A model generated the notes under the pieces. The model did not search any database. It worked only from the letters and a program-made list of their open reading frames with translations, and was not told the DNA's origin. 64,000 nt of DNA from Mycetocola_B reblochoni (GTDB lineage: Bacteria > Actinomycetota > Actinomycetes > Actinomycetales > Microbacteriaceae), in assembly GCF_003667525.1 (NCBI RefSeq), contig NZ_RCUW01000002.1:310001-374000 (forward strand), in the 5' to 3' direction. Position 1 is the stretch's first letter; each line of letters opens with the position of its first letter. Below, in pieces: positions 19,140 to 27,423 of this stretch. Made by a program: the position numbers and the translations under genes.

Positions 19140-19325
19140 ACGTCCCGGCCACGGTGGCGGCCGGGTGCCCGGAGACCGTCCGCACATGAAAAAAGCTCCG
19201 GCGCAGAGGCACGGAGCTCGCAGGACAAACCTGAGGAGAACTTCATACACCTGCGCGGGCCGCCTCATCTGAGGGCCTTCGATGTGTGCGCCAGGCGCAC
19301 GACAACGACCTACGGTCTTGGGCTT
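19140..19325 (-). ncRNA. Ribosomal protein L10 leader RNA
   Basis: The minus-strand leader carries the conserved elements of actinobacterial L10 leaders: CCCAAGACCGTAGGT at its start and AGGTTTGTCCTGCGAGCTCC before the attenuator. L10(L12) binding to such leaders controls read-through or translation. The limits are estimated from the promoter and the rplJ start. Confidence 0.85.
19189..19219 (-). terminator. Attenuator in the rplJ leader
   Basis: Minus-strand AGCTCCG ... CGGAGCT stem followed by six U, a textbook intrinsic terminator lying 67 bp before the rplJ start. It would cut transcription when the L10 complex binds the leader. Confidence 0.8.
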
Positions 19326-19331
19326 GAGATC

Positions 19332-19360
19332 AGCATAGGACCGGCGGGGGCGCCGCGCAA
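19332..19360 (-). promoter_or_regulatory. rplJ-rplL promoter
   Basis: Minus-strand TTGCGC (19360-19355), 17-base spacer, TATGCT (19337-19332). The predicted start near 19325 matches the beginning of the leader RNA. Confidence 0.65.
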
Positions 19361-19513
19361 GTCGCCCTCCCCTCCGGACGCAGGACGAGGGCGCGGGCGC
19401 GGGCGCGGCAGCGCAGGCGGGCCGCGGCAGGGGGGTGTGCCTCCGCGCGGCACGGGCATACGATGGCCCCAGGTGCGCGAGCCCCGCTCGCGCTGAGAGC
19501 CGGGAGCATGTCA

Positions 19514-20917
19514 ATGACTCAGAACGGAATCCACACCGAAGACACCACCGACGGCGAGCGCGTCGAGCTGAACCCCGTGTTCGCCCGCCCGGGGGAGGCG
19601 ACGTCGTTGCCGAAGTTCCACTTCCCCGACGACGAGTCCCTGCCGGAGACCGCCTACCAGATCGTCCACGACGAGTCGATGCTCGACGGCAACGCCCGGC
19701 TCAACCTCGCCACCTTCGTCGGCACCTGGATGGACGACCACGCCTCCAAGCTGTACCTCGAGGCCGCCGACAAGAACATGATCGACAAGGACGAGTACCC
19801 GCAGACCGCCGAGATCGAGACGCGCTGCTGGCGGATGCTCGCCGAGCTCTGGCATGCCCCCTCCGCGGAGGGCGCCATCGGGACGTCGACGATCGGCTCC
19901 TCGGAGGCCTGCATGCTCGGCGGCCTGGCGCTGAAGCGTCGCTGGCAGCACGCCCGGCGCGCCGCCGGCCTGTCGACCGAGCGGCCGAACATCGTCCTCT
20001 CCAGCGCCGTGCAGGTGTGCTGGGAGAAGTTCTGCAACTACTTCGAGGTGGAGCCGCGGTACGTCCCGATCAGCGAGGAGCACAAGGTCCTCGACGGCGA
20101 CGGCCTCGACGCGTACGTCGATGAGAACACCATCGGCGTCGTCGCCATCCTCGGGGTGACCTACACGGGGATGTACGAGCCGGTCGAGCGGATCGCCGCA
20201 GCGCTGGACGACATCCAGGAGCGGACGGGCCTCGACGTGCGGATCCACGTGGACGGCGCCTCGGGGGCGATGATCGCTCCCTTCCTCCAGCCGGAGCTCA
20301 GCTGGGACTTCCGGATCGAGCGCGTGGCGTCGATCAACACCTCCGGCCACAAGTACGGCCTCGTCTACCCCGGGCTCGGCTGGGTGGTCTGGCGTGACGT
20401 CGCGTCGCTTCCGGAGGACCTGGTGTTCCGCGTGCGCTACCTCGGCGGGGACATGCCCACCTTCGCCCTGAACTTCTCCCGGCCGGGGGCGCAGGTGCTC
20501 TTGCAGTACTACATGTTCCTCCGCCTCGGCCGGTCCGGGTACACGGCGGTGCAGCGGGCCTCCAGGGACGTCGCTCTCTACCTCTCCGACGCGATCGGGC
20601 GCATGCCGGAGTTCGAGCTCTGGAACGACGGCTCCGACATCCCCGTGTTCGCCTGGCGCCTGCGCGAGGGCCACACGACGAACTGGAACCTCTACCACCT
20701 CTCCGACCGCCTCCGGATGAAGGGCTGGCTCGTGCCCGCCTACCCGATGCCGGACGAGCTGACCAACATCACCGTGCAGCGCATCGTCGTCAGGAGCGGC
20801 TTCAGCCACGACCTGGCCGGTTCCTTCCTCGACGACCTGCGCGCCGAGGTCGACTACCTCGACGCCCTCGACGGCCCGTTGCCCGCCGAGACCCAGCACG
20901 GCGGATTCCACCACTGA
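19514..20917 (+). CDS. gadB: Glutamate decarboxylase
   Basis: 467 residues, close to the E. coli enzyme (466). ATG 19514 was chosen because GGGAG lies 7 bases upstream; ATG 19508 is too close to it. PLP lysine K280 in NTSGHKYGLVYPGLGWV, HVDGASG before it, and GTSTIGSSEACMLGGLALKRRW all match the GadB family. It converts glutamate plus a proton to GABA and CO2 in the cytoplasm. The next gene, 23 bp downstream, is a GadC-like antiporter, so the pair should give acid resistance by proton consumption. A C-terminal histidine pair (GGFHH) resembles the HT end of GadB. Confidence 0.92.
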   Translation: MTQNGIHTEDTTDGERVELNPVFARPGEATSLPKFHFPDDESLPETAYQIVHDESMLDGNARLNLATFVGTWMDDHASKLYLEAADKNMIDKDEYPQTAEIETRCWRMLAELWHAPSAEGAIGTSTIGSSEACMLGGLALKRRWQHARRAAGLSTERPNIVLSSAVQVCWEKFCNYFEVEPRYVPISEEHKVLDGDGLDAYVDENTIGVVAILGVTYTGMYEPVERIAAALDDIQERTGLDVRIHVDGASGAMIAPFLQPELSWDFRIERVASINTSGHKYGLVYPGLGWVVWRDVASLPEDLVFRVRYLGGDMPTFALNFSRPGAQVLLQYYMFLRLGRSGYTAVQRASRDVALYLSDAIGRMPEFELWNDGSDIPVFAWRLREGHTTNWNLYHLSDRLRMKGWLVPAYPMPDELTNITVQRIVVRSGFSHDLAGSFLDDLRAEVDYLDALDGPLPAETQHGGFHH

Positions 20918-20940
20918 GGCCGGCGGAGACGGAGGCGACG

Positions 20941-22650
20941 ATGTCCGATTCACCACAGCTGCCACCGACGCCCGCCGAGGACGGCCGCACGGGCCCGACA
21001 CCGCCGGAGCGCGCGGACGGCACCCACGCCCCGTCGCCCGAGCACGTGCGGCCTCACCCCTACGGCACCAGCCGGTCCCGCCGCCCTCCCGGCCACGCCG
21101 GCCCGGCCATCGGGGCCCCCGCGGCCGGGCCGACGAGCTTCATGACCGTGATGCAGCTGTCCATGCTGACCGTCGTCGTCGTCGCCTCGCTGCGGTCGCT
21201 GCCGGCGATGGCGTCGTACGGGCTCGGCTCGGTGGCGCTGTTCGTCATCCCGGCGCTGCTGTTCCTCGTGCCGACCGCGCTCGTCGCCGCCGAGCTGGCG
21301 ACGGGGTGGAAGGGCGGCGTGTTCACCTGGGTGCGGGAGGCCTTCGGCGAGCGCGCCGGCTTCGTCGCCATCTGGCTCCAGTGGATCCAGAACGTCGTCT
21401 GGTACCCGACGCAGATCGCCTTCATCGCCGCGAGTCTGTCGTTCGTCGTCGGAAACCCCGGGCTGGCCTCGAACGGCGTGTACACGGCGGTCGTCATCCT
21501 CGTCCTCTACTGGGGGTCGACCCTCATCGCCCTGGCCGGCGGCAAGCTGTTCGCGAGCGTCGGCAGCTGGAGCGGCATCTTCGGGACCCTCGTGCCCGCC
21601 GTGCTCCTCATCGTCCTCGGCGCCGTCTGGCTGGGGACGGGCGAGCGGTCGCAGACCCCACTCGGCCTGTCGGACGTCGTCCCGCCGTGGACCGGGATCG
21701 CCTCGATCGTGCTGGTCGTGTCCAATGTGCTCGCCTACGCCGGCATGGAGGTGAACGCCGTCCACGCGAACGACCTCAAGAACCCCGGAAAAGGCTTCCC
21801 CCGGTCGATCCTCATCGCGACGGTGCTCATCCTCGGCGTGTTCATCCTGCCGACGATCGCGATCGCCGTCGCCGTGCCCTCGAGCCAGCTCGGCGTGACG
21901 AACGGGATCAACCTGGCGTTCCAGGCCTTCTTCGACCACTGGGGCATCGGCTGGGCGACCCCCGTCGTGTCCCTGCTCATCGCCCTCGGCGCGTTCGCGT
22001 CGGTGGTGACCTGGATCGCAGGGCCGTCGAGGGGGCTGCTGGCCGCGGCGCGCACGGGGCTGCTGCCGCCGTTCCTGCAGAAGCGCAACCGCGCCGGCGT
22101 CCAGGTGGGGATCCTCGGGGCGCAGGGAGCGGTCGTCACGTTGCTCGCGCTGCTGTTCGTCCTCGTGCCGAACGGCAACACGGCGTTCATCGCTCTCGTC
22201 GACATGGCGGCGGCGCTGTACCTGATCATGTACATGATGATGTTCGCGGCGGCGCTCCGGCTCCGCCGCACCCAGCCGACCGTGGTGCGCAGCTACCGCA
22301 CGCCGGCGATGCGCTTCGTCGCGTGGCTGGGCATGATCTCGTGCGCCGCGGCGTTCGTCCTCGCCTTCGTCCGGCCGAGCGGCTTCACCGGGCTGTCCGA
22401 GCTCGGGTACCCGCTCGTCGTCGTGGCCGTCGTCGTGCTGCTCGGCGGGCCTCCGCTGCTGTTCTACCGCCTGCGCCGGCCCGCATGGGACCAGAGGACC
22501 GCGGCGGAGCGGTCGAGCGCGGACAGCGTGCTGGTGAACCCGCCCGCGGTGAACAGCACGGCCGCACCGGACGACACGGCTGCACCGGACGACGACGCCG
22601 CGCCCGACGGCACGAGCACCCCAGACGGCACGGCGGCGCCGGAGGCCTAG
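20941..22650 (+). CDS. gadC: GadC-like glutamate/GABA antiporter (APC superfamily)
   Basis: 569 residues with about 12 helices. A Pro/Arg-rich N-terminal tail of about 65 residues precedes helix 1 (TVMQLSMLTVVVVASLRSLPAM). WLQWIQNVVWYPTQIAFIAA and the YAGMEVNAVHANDLKNPGKG segment are typical of GadC-type exchangers. It should import glutamate and export GABA made by GadB. The C-terminus ends in repeats of AAPDD/APDGT type; in E. coli GadC the C-terminal plug gates transport by pH, but whether this different tail does so is unknown. Its stop overlaps the convergent kinase stop. Confidence 0.85.
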   Translation: MSDSPQLPPTPAEDGRTGPTPPERADGTHAPSPEHVRPHPYGTSRSRRPPGHAGPAIGAPAAGPTSFMTVMQLSMLTVVVVASLRSLPAMASYGLGSVALFVIPALLFLVPTALVAAELATGWKGGVFTWVREAFGERAGFVAIWLQWIQNVVWYPTQIAFIAASLSFVVGNPGLASNGVYTAVVILVLYWGSTLIALAGGKLFASVGSWSGIFGTLVPAVLLIVLGAVWLGTGERSQTPLGLSDVVPPWTGIASIVLVVSNVLAYAGMEVNAVHANDLKNPGKGFPRSILIATVLILGVFILPTIAIAVAVPSSQLGVTNGINLAFQAFFDHWGIGWATPVVSLLIALGAFASVVTWIAGPSRGLLAAARTGLLPPFLQKRNRAGVQVGILGAQGAVVTLLALLFVLVPNGNTAFIALVDMAAALYLIMYMMMFAAALRLRRTQPTVVRSYRTPAMRFVAWLGMISCAAAFVLAFVRPSGFTGLSELGYPLVVVAVVVLLGGPPLLFYRLRRPAWDQRTAAERSSADSVLVNPPAVNSTAAPDDTAAPDDDAAPDGTSTPDGTAAPEA

Positions 22651-24215
22651 TCGACCGGACGACTCCGTTCGGCGTCGGCGTCATCGGCCGACACCGAATC
22701 GGACGGCGAGGACGGCGAGGACTCCGACGGCGACGGCTCGGCCGGCGCCAGCTCGGCCGACGACGCAGCCGGCGCCAACGGCAGCCGAACCTCGAAGCGG
22801 GTCGCGCCCGGGACGCTGCTCACGTCGGCCGAACCGCCGTGGGCGCCCACGATCCCCGACACGATCGCGAGGCCGAGCCCCGTGCTGCCCGTCTCCCGCG
22901 AGCGCGAGTCGTCACCACGCACGAAGCGCTCGAACACCCGCTCCCTCAGCTCCGGCGGAATGCCGGGGCCGTCGTCGGAGACACTGACCACGACGTCGTC
23001 CCCGCGCAGCTCCACCCCCGCCGTCACGTGCGTGCCCGCCGGGGTGTGCACCCTGGCATTGGCGAGGAGGTTCGCCACCACCTGGTGCAGCCGCGACCGG
23101 TCCCCGACGAGCGTGACCGGCTCGTCGGGGAGGTCGAGCTCGAACACGTGGTCGGGGGCGGCGGCGTGGGCGTCGTTGACCGCGTCGATGACGAGCATCG
23201 TCAGGTCGACGTCCTCCCTACCGAGCTCCCGTCCCTCGTCGAGCCGGGCCAGCAGCAGCAGGTCCTCGACGATCGCGGCCATCCGCGCCGACTCGGACCG
23301 GATCCTCGTCAGCGAGTAGGCGACGTCCTCGGGGATCTCGTCGCCGTAGCGGCTGGCCAGCTCCGAGTACCCGGAGATCGCGGCGAGCGGGGTGCGCAGC
23401 TCGTGGCTGGCGTCCGAGACGAAGCGCCTGACCTTGTTCTCGCTCGCCTGGCGCGACTGCAACGCCGCGGAGACGTGGCCGAGCATGCGGTTGATGGCGG
23501 CCCCGACGCGGCCGACCTCTCCCCTGTCGTCCGCGTCGCCCTCGGGGACGCGGACCGACAGCGCGCCGTCGCCCCTGTCGAGGGGCAGCTTCGACACCGC
23601 TGCCGCCGTCGCCGCCACCCGGTCGAGCGGGCGGAGTGCCAGGCGGATGGTCCCGTACGCGACCGCGCCCGCCACCGCGAGGACGAGAGCCGTGATCACG
23701 GTGATGAGGACGACGAGCTGCGACACCGTGAGGGACACGTCGCTCAGCGGTGTGCCGATCATCACGGTGATCCCCTGCTCCAGCTGGACGTGCATGACGC
23801 GGTAGAGACCGGCGTCGCCGCCCAGGTCCACCGTCGACGTCGTCGCCCCCTCCGCGGCGCGGGTCAGGATCGCCCCCTGCTCATCGGTGAGGGCCGTGGC
23901 CCTGGCATCCAGGTCCAGGTACGAGGCGGAGTAGAGCTCGCCGTTGACGAAGCTCGCCCCCAGGGCGCCCGGGCCGAGGCCCGGCTCGCCGATCAGCCCG
24001 GGCGCGCCCTGCTGCGGCGAGTTGGGATTCTGACCGGTCAGCCGCTCGATGGACCGGCCGAGCTGCTCGTCCGCGCGGTCGTACAGCTGGCCCTGGACGG
24101 CGAAGACGCTGGCGTAGCCGACGACGATGCTGCCGAGGGCGAGGATCGACACGACGATGAGCACCAGGCGGTGCCGGAGCGTCAGCGCACCGGTGAGCTC
24201 CCTGAGCCGGGTCAC
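22647..24215 (-). CDS. Sensor histidine kinase
   Basis: 522 residues from a GTG that overlaps the response-regulator stop (GTGA). Helix 1 (about 16-38), an extracytoplasmic sensor of about 125 residues, helix 2 (about 165-190), HAMP, then the HisKA site SDASHELRTPLAAI with H271 and an ATPase domain (N386, DDGPGIPPEL, STGLGLAIV). A Ser/Pro/Asp-rich tail follows. It phosphorylates the regulator encoded just upstream. The nearby MacB-like ABC transporter sharing the regulator's binding site suggests it senses envelope stress or an antimicrobial. Its TAG stop and that of gadC share the palindrome CTAG. Confidence 0.93.
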   Translation of the reverse strand: MTRLRELTGALTLRHRLVLIVVSILALGSIVVGYASVFAVQGQLYDRADEQLGRSIERLTGQNPNSPQQGAPGLIGEPGLGPGALGASFVNGELYSASYLDLDARATALTDEQGAILTRAAEGATTSTVDLGGDAGLYRVMHVQLEQGITVMIGTPLSDVSLTVSQLVVLITVITALVLAVAGAVAYGTIRLALRPLDRVAATAAAVSKLPLDRGDGALSVRVPEGDADDRGEVGRVGAAINRMLGHVSAALQSRQASENKVRRFVSDASHELRTPLAAISGYSELASRYGDEIPEDVAYSLTRIRSESARMAAIVEDLLLLARLDEGRELGREDVDLTMLVIDAVNDAHAAAPDHVFELDLPDEPVTLVGDRSRLHQVVANLLANARVHTPAGTHVTAGVELRGDDVVVSVSDDGPGIPPELRERVFERFVRGDDSRSRETGSTGLGLAIVSGIVGAHGGSADVSSVPGATRFEVRLPLAPAASSAELAPAEPSPSESSPSSPSDSVSADDADAERSRPVD

Positions 24216-24961
24216 GCCACGGCCGGCTTCAGGACGTAGCCGACGCCGCGGATGGTGTGGATCATCGGCTGACGCCCGGCGTCGATCTTCTTCCGCAGGT
24301 ACGAGATGTAGATCTCCACGACGCTGGCCTTGCCGCCGAAGTCGTAGCTCCACACCCGGTCGAGGATCTGCGCCTTGCTGAGCACGCGCTTCGGGTTGCG
24401 CATCAGGTAGCGCAGCAGCTCGAACTCCGTCGCCGTGAGCTCGATGTCGGTCCCCGCCCTGCTGACCTCGTGGCTCTCCTCATTGAGGCTGAGGTCGCCG
24501 ACGGTGATGACCGGCCCGTCGCCGGTGGCCTGCAGGAGCGTGGAACGCCGGATCAGGCCGCGCAGCCTGGCCACGACCTCCTCGAGGCTGAACGGCTTGG
24601 TGACGTAGTCGTCGCCACCGGCGGTGAGCCCGGCGAGCCGGTCGTCGAGGGAGTCCTTCGCGGTGAGGAAGAGCACCGGCACGTCGTCGCCCCCGCTACG
24701 CAGCCGGTGCAGGACCTGCAGTCCGTCGAGGTCGGGCAGCATGATGTCGAGCACGATCGCGTCCGGCTCGAACTCCCTCGCCGTGCTGAGCGCCTGCTGA
24801 CCGTTGGCCGCGGTGCGCACGTCCCAGCCCTCGTACTTGAGGGCCATGCGCAGCAGTTCGGTCAGCGTCGACTCGTCGTCGACGACGAGGACCCTGACGG
24901 CGCTGCCATCGGCGCGGCTGAGTCGGGTCTGAGGGGCTGAGGAGAAGGTCGTATCGCTCAC
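24212..24961 (-). CDS. OmpR/PhoB-family response regulator
   Basis: 249 residues. Receiver domain with D72 (IVLDIMLPDLDG), conserved T100 and K122 (YVTKPFS), and a C-terminal winged helix (LTATEFELLRYLMRNPKRVLSKAQILDRVW, then VEIYISYLRKKID). GTG start; the predicted promoter start point coincides with this GTG and there is no ribosome binding site, so the message may be leaderless. A CATAG-N6-CATAG pair, the probable recognition site, lies just upstream, implying autoregulation. Confidence 0.93.
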   Translation of the reverse strand: MSDTTFSSAPQTRLSRADGSAVRVLVVDDESTLTELLRMALKYEGWDVRTAANGQQALSTAREFEPDAIVLDIMLPDLDGLQVLHRLRSGGDDVPVLFLTAKDSLDDRLAGLTAGGDDYVTKPFSLEEVVARLRGLIRRSTLLQATGDGPVITVGDLSLNEESHEVSRAGTDIELTATEFELLRYLMRNPKRVLSKAQILDRVWSYDFGGKASVVEIYISYLRKKIDAGRQPMIHTIRGVGYVLKPAVA

Positions 24962-24967
24962 GTCATC

Positions 24968-24999
24968 AGTATCGACGCGTTCGCTATGAGGAATCTATG
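24968..24999 (-). promoter_or_regulatory. Response-regulator gene promoter with CATAG-N6-CATAG box
   Basis: On the minus strand CATAG (24999-24995) and CATAG (24988-24984), 11 bp apart, then 10 bp to GATACT (24973-24968) as -10. The expected start point is about 24961, the first base of the coding sequence. Confidence 0.65.
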
Positions 25000-25049
25000 A
25001 CGAGGCCGCGGATCGCCTATCGACGCGGGGCCGGTCCCGGCCGTCCGCT

Positions 25050-25103
25050 CATAGCGTCGCCATAGCGCCGCGCGACGAGCGGCATAGCCCCGCTGCCTAG
25101 CGT
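25050..25103 (+). promoter_or_regulatory. ABC transporter promoter with CATAG boxes
   Basis: CATAG at 25050, 25061 and 25083, that is 11 and 22 bp apart on one helical register, then 10 bp to TAGCGT (25098-25103). The last CATAG replaces a -35 element, as expected for activation by an OmpR-type regulator. Confidence 0.68.
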
Positions 25104-25146
25104 GACAGCGCGCGGCACCCCGGCCGCCCCCAGCAGAAAGAACCCC

Positions 25147-26643
25147 ATGTTCGGAAGTTATCTCCGCCGCGAACTCCTCGGCCGGCGCAAGAACACGATC
25201 ATCATCGCCGCGGGGATGGCCCTCGCGGTCGCCCTCGTCATGCTCGTCACCTCCCTGACCGCCGGCGTGCGCGCCGCGCAGGCCGAAGCGCTCGAATCCG
25301 TCTACGGCGTCGGAACCGACATCACCGTCACGACCACACCTGCAGCCCCCGAGGAGGGGCAGGAGGGTGAGGGCGGCGGAGGGCCGGGCGGCGCCCAGTT
25401 CGACTTCGGCGCGAACGACGGCGAGGAGAGCGACGGAACCACCAGCCTCAGCCAGTCGATGCTCAGTGCCGACCGCGGCACCGAGACGTTCAGCGCCGAC
25501 GCGCTGACCACCGTGCTCGGGGTCGACAACGTCTCCTCGGCGACGGCGACCCTCGCCCTGACGAACACCAGCTTCGACGGCGAGATCCCCCAGATGAGCG
25601 AGGACCAGCAGGAGCAGGGCAGCGCCGAGGGCCAGGGCGGCGGAACCCCTCCCCAGGGCGGACCCGACGGCGCGGGCGGCAGCAGCTTCTCCGTCGACTC
25701 GTTCACCGTGCTCGGCGTCGACCCGTCGGTCAGTGACATCGGACCGCTCAGCTCCGTCACCCTCGCCGACGGTCGCCTGCTCACCGCTGACGACGCGGGC
25801 CAGAACACCGCGGTCGTCGACAGCGACTACGCCACCACCGCGGAGATCGCCGTCGGCGACACCCTGACGGTCGGCGACACCGAGGTGAGCGTGGTCGGCA
25901 CGGTGACCTCGACCGGGACAGACGAGTCGGCCGCGAACGTGTACCTCCCGCTGGACACCGCCCAGACGATCTCCGGGCTCGACGAGCAGATCTCCACCAT
26001 CCAGGTGCAGGCCGCCAGCTCCTCCGCGATCACGCAGGTCGCCGACGACATCGGCGAGGCCCTGCCCGACACCACGGTCAACACGCAGGAGGAGCTCGCC
26101 AGCTCCGTCTCGGGGTCGCTGAGCTCGGCGAGCGCGCTCGTCACCAGCCTGGGTACCTGGCTGAGCGTCATCGTGCTGGCCGCCGCGTTCATCCTGGCGA
26201 TCCTGTTCACCGTGTCAGGGGTCACCCGTCGCACGCGTGAGTTCGGAACGCTCAAGGCGATCGGCTGGTCGAACCGACGCATCGTCGGGCAGGTCGCCGG
26301 TGAGTCGCTGGTGCAGTCGCTCCTGGGAGCCGTGATCGGCCTCATCATCGGTGCCGCCGCGATGCTCACGGTGACGGCGATCGCCCCGAGCGTCGGCGGA
26401 AGCAGCACCACCGAGAACGCGGGCGGAATGATGCAGGGCGGCCCCGGCGGTGGCGGCGGATTCGGAGGCGCAGGCATGGGCCAGACGGCGGACACCGCCG
26501 TCACCCTGACCGCACCGTTCACGCCCAGCGTCATCCTCATCGCCATCGCGGTGGCGGTCGCGGGTGGCCTGCTCGCCGGCGCGATCGGCGGCTGGCGTGC
26601 CGCGAAGCTCCGGCCCGCGGCGGCGCTCGGCTCCCTCTCCTGA
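25147..26643 (+). CDS. MacB/FtsX-type ABC transporter permease
   Basis: 498 residues from ATG 25147 (MFGSYLRRELLGRRKN); a longer in-frame reading starts at the -10 region and is rejected. Helix 1 (about 18-40), a large extracytoplasmic domain with Glu/Gly/Gln-rich segments (GEGGGGPGG, EGQGGGTPPQGG), then FtsX core helices with SGVTRRTREFGTLKAIGWSNRRI, the usual ATPase-coupling region, and two more helices separated by another Gly/Met-rich loop. It works with the ATPase encoded 39 bp downstream and probably extrudes or senses an antimicrobial or envelope compound. Confidence 0.88.
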   Translation: MFGSYLRRELLGRRKNTIIIAAGMALAVALVMLVTSLTAGVRAAQAEALESVYGVGTDITVTTTPAAPEEGQEGEGGGGPGGAQFDFGANDGEESDGTTSLSQSMLSADRGTETFSADALTTVLGVDNVSSATATLALTNTSFDGEIPQMSEDQQEQGSAEGQGGGTPPQGGPDGAGGSSFSVDSFTVLGVDPSVSDIGPLSSVTLADGRLLTADDAGQNTAVVDSDYATTAEIAVGDTLTVGDTEVSVVGTVTSTGTDESAANVYLPLDTAQTISGLDEQISTIQVQAASSSAITQVADDIGEALPDTTVNTQEELASSVSGSLSSASALVTSLGTWLSVIVLAAAFILAILFTVSGVTRRTREFGTLKAIGWSNRRIVGQVAGESLVQSLLGAVIGLIIGAAAMLTVTAIAPSVGGSSTTENAGGMMQGGPGGGGGFGGAGMGQTADTAVTLTAPFTPSVILIAIAVAVAGGLLAGAIGGWRAAKLRPAAALGSLS

Positions 26644-26682
26644 CCCGGCACGCATCCGACTCCCCCAGAGAAACGAGACACC

Positions 26683-27363
26683 ATGTACACCCTCACCGAC
26701 CTGACGAAGACATACACCGGCAAGCGACAGGCGCGGGTCACCGCGCTCGACTCCGTCAGCATCACCATCCCCGACGGCGAGTTCGTCAGCATCCAGGGTC
26801 CGACCGGCGGAGGCAAGTCGACCCTGCTGCAGCTGCTGGGCGCGCTGGACCGGCCGACGAGCGGTTCGCTGAGCCTCGGCGGCACGGACATCGCCACGCT
26901 CAAGGAGCGGGAGCTGGGCCGGCTGCGTGCCGACGACATCGGCTTCGTGTTCCAGGGATTCAACCTGATTCCCACGCTCACCGCGCAGGAGAACGTCGAG
27001 ACCGCCCTCGTGCCGCAGCATGTGGCGGCCGACGAGCGTCGGCAGCGTGCCCGCGAGGCGCTGGAGTCGGTCGGGCTGGGCGAGCGCACCGACCACCTGC
27101 CCTCGGAGCTCTCCGGCGGACAGCAGCAGCGCGTCGCGATCGCGCGCGCGCTGGTCAAGCGTCCGACCGTGCTGCTGGCGGACGAGCCGACGGGCAACCT
27201 GGACGAGCACACGCGCGACGAGATCATGGCGTTGCTGGAGTCGCAGTGGAAGGACCGGGGTCTGACGATGATCCTGGTCACCCACGACTCCGCGGTCGCC
27301 CGGCGGGCTCAGCGCCGGCTGCGGCTCGCGGGCGGTCACGTGCAGGACATCACCGCGGCCTGA
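26683..27363 (+). CDS. MacB/LolD-type ABC transporter ATP-binding protein
   Basis: 226 residues, standard for the class. Walker A GPTGGGKST, Q-loop FVFQGFNLIPTLTAQENVE, signature LSGGQQQRVAIARAL, Walker B VLLADEPTGNLDEHT, H-loop LVTHDS. It energises the FtsX-type permease upstream. A terminator hairpin follows 19 bp after the stop. Confidence 0.93.
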   Translation: MYTLTDLTKTYTGKRQARVTALDSVSITIPDGEFVSIQGPTGGGKSTLLQLLGALDRPTSGSLSLGGTDIATLKERELGRLRADDIGFVFQGFNLIPTLTAQENVETALVPQHVAADERRQRAREALESVGLGERTDHLPSELSGGQQQRVAIARALVKRPTVLLADEPTGNLDEHTRDEIMALLESQWKDRGLTMILVTHDSAVARRAQRRLRLAGGHVQDITAA

Positions 27364-27382
27364 CGGGGGCACCCGGGGCTGG

Positions 27383-27415
27383 ACGGCGGTCGCGGCGCAT
27401 CGCCGCGGCCGCCGT
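27383..27415. terminator. Terminator between convergent genes
   Basis: ACGGCGGTCGCGGCG (27383-27397) pairs with 27401-27415 with one G-T wobble and loop CAT. It sits between the ABC ATPase and the convergent amino-acid permease. Confidence 0.75.
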
Positions 27416-27423
27416 TGCGGTTG

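Noticed and set aside
20941..22650. GadC-like protein as a general amino-acid permease
   Set aside because: The QWIQNVVWYPTQ region and position 23 bp after gadB favour a GadC-type exchanger, though the different C-terminal tail leaves some doubt.
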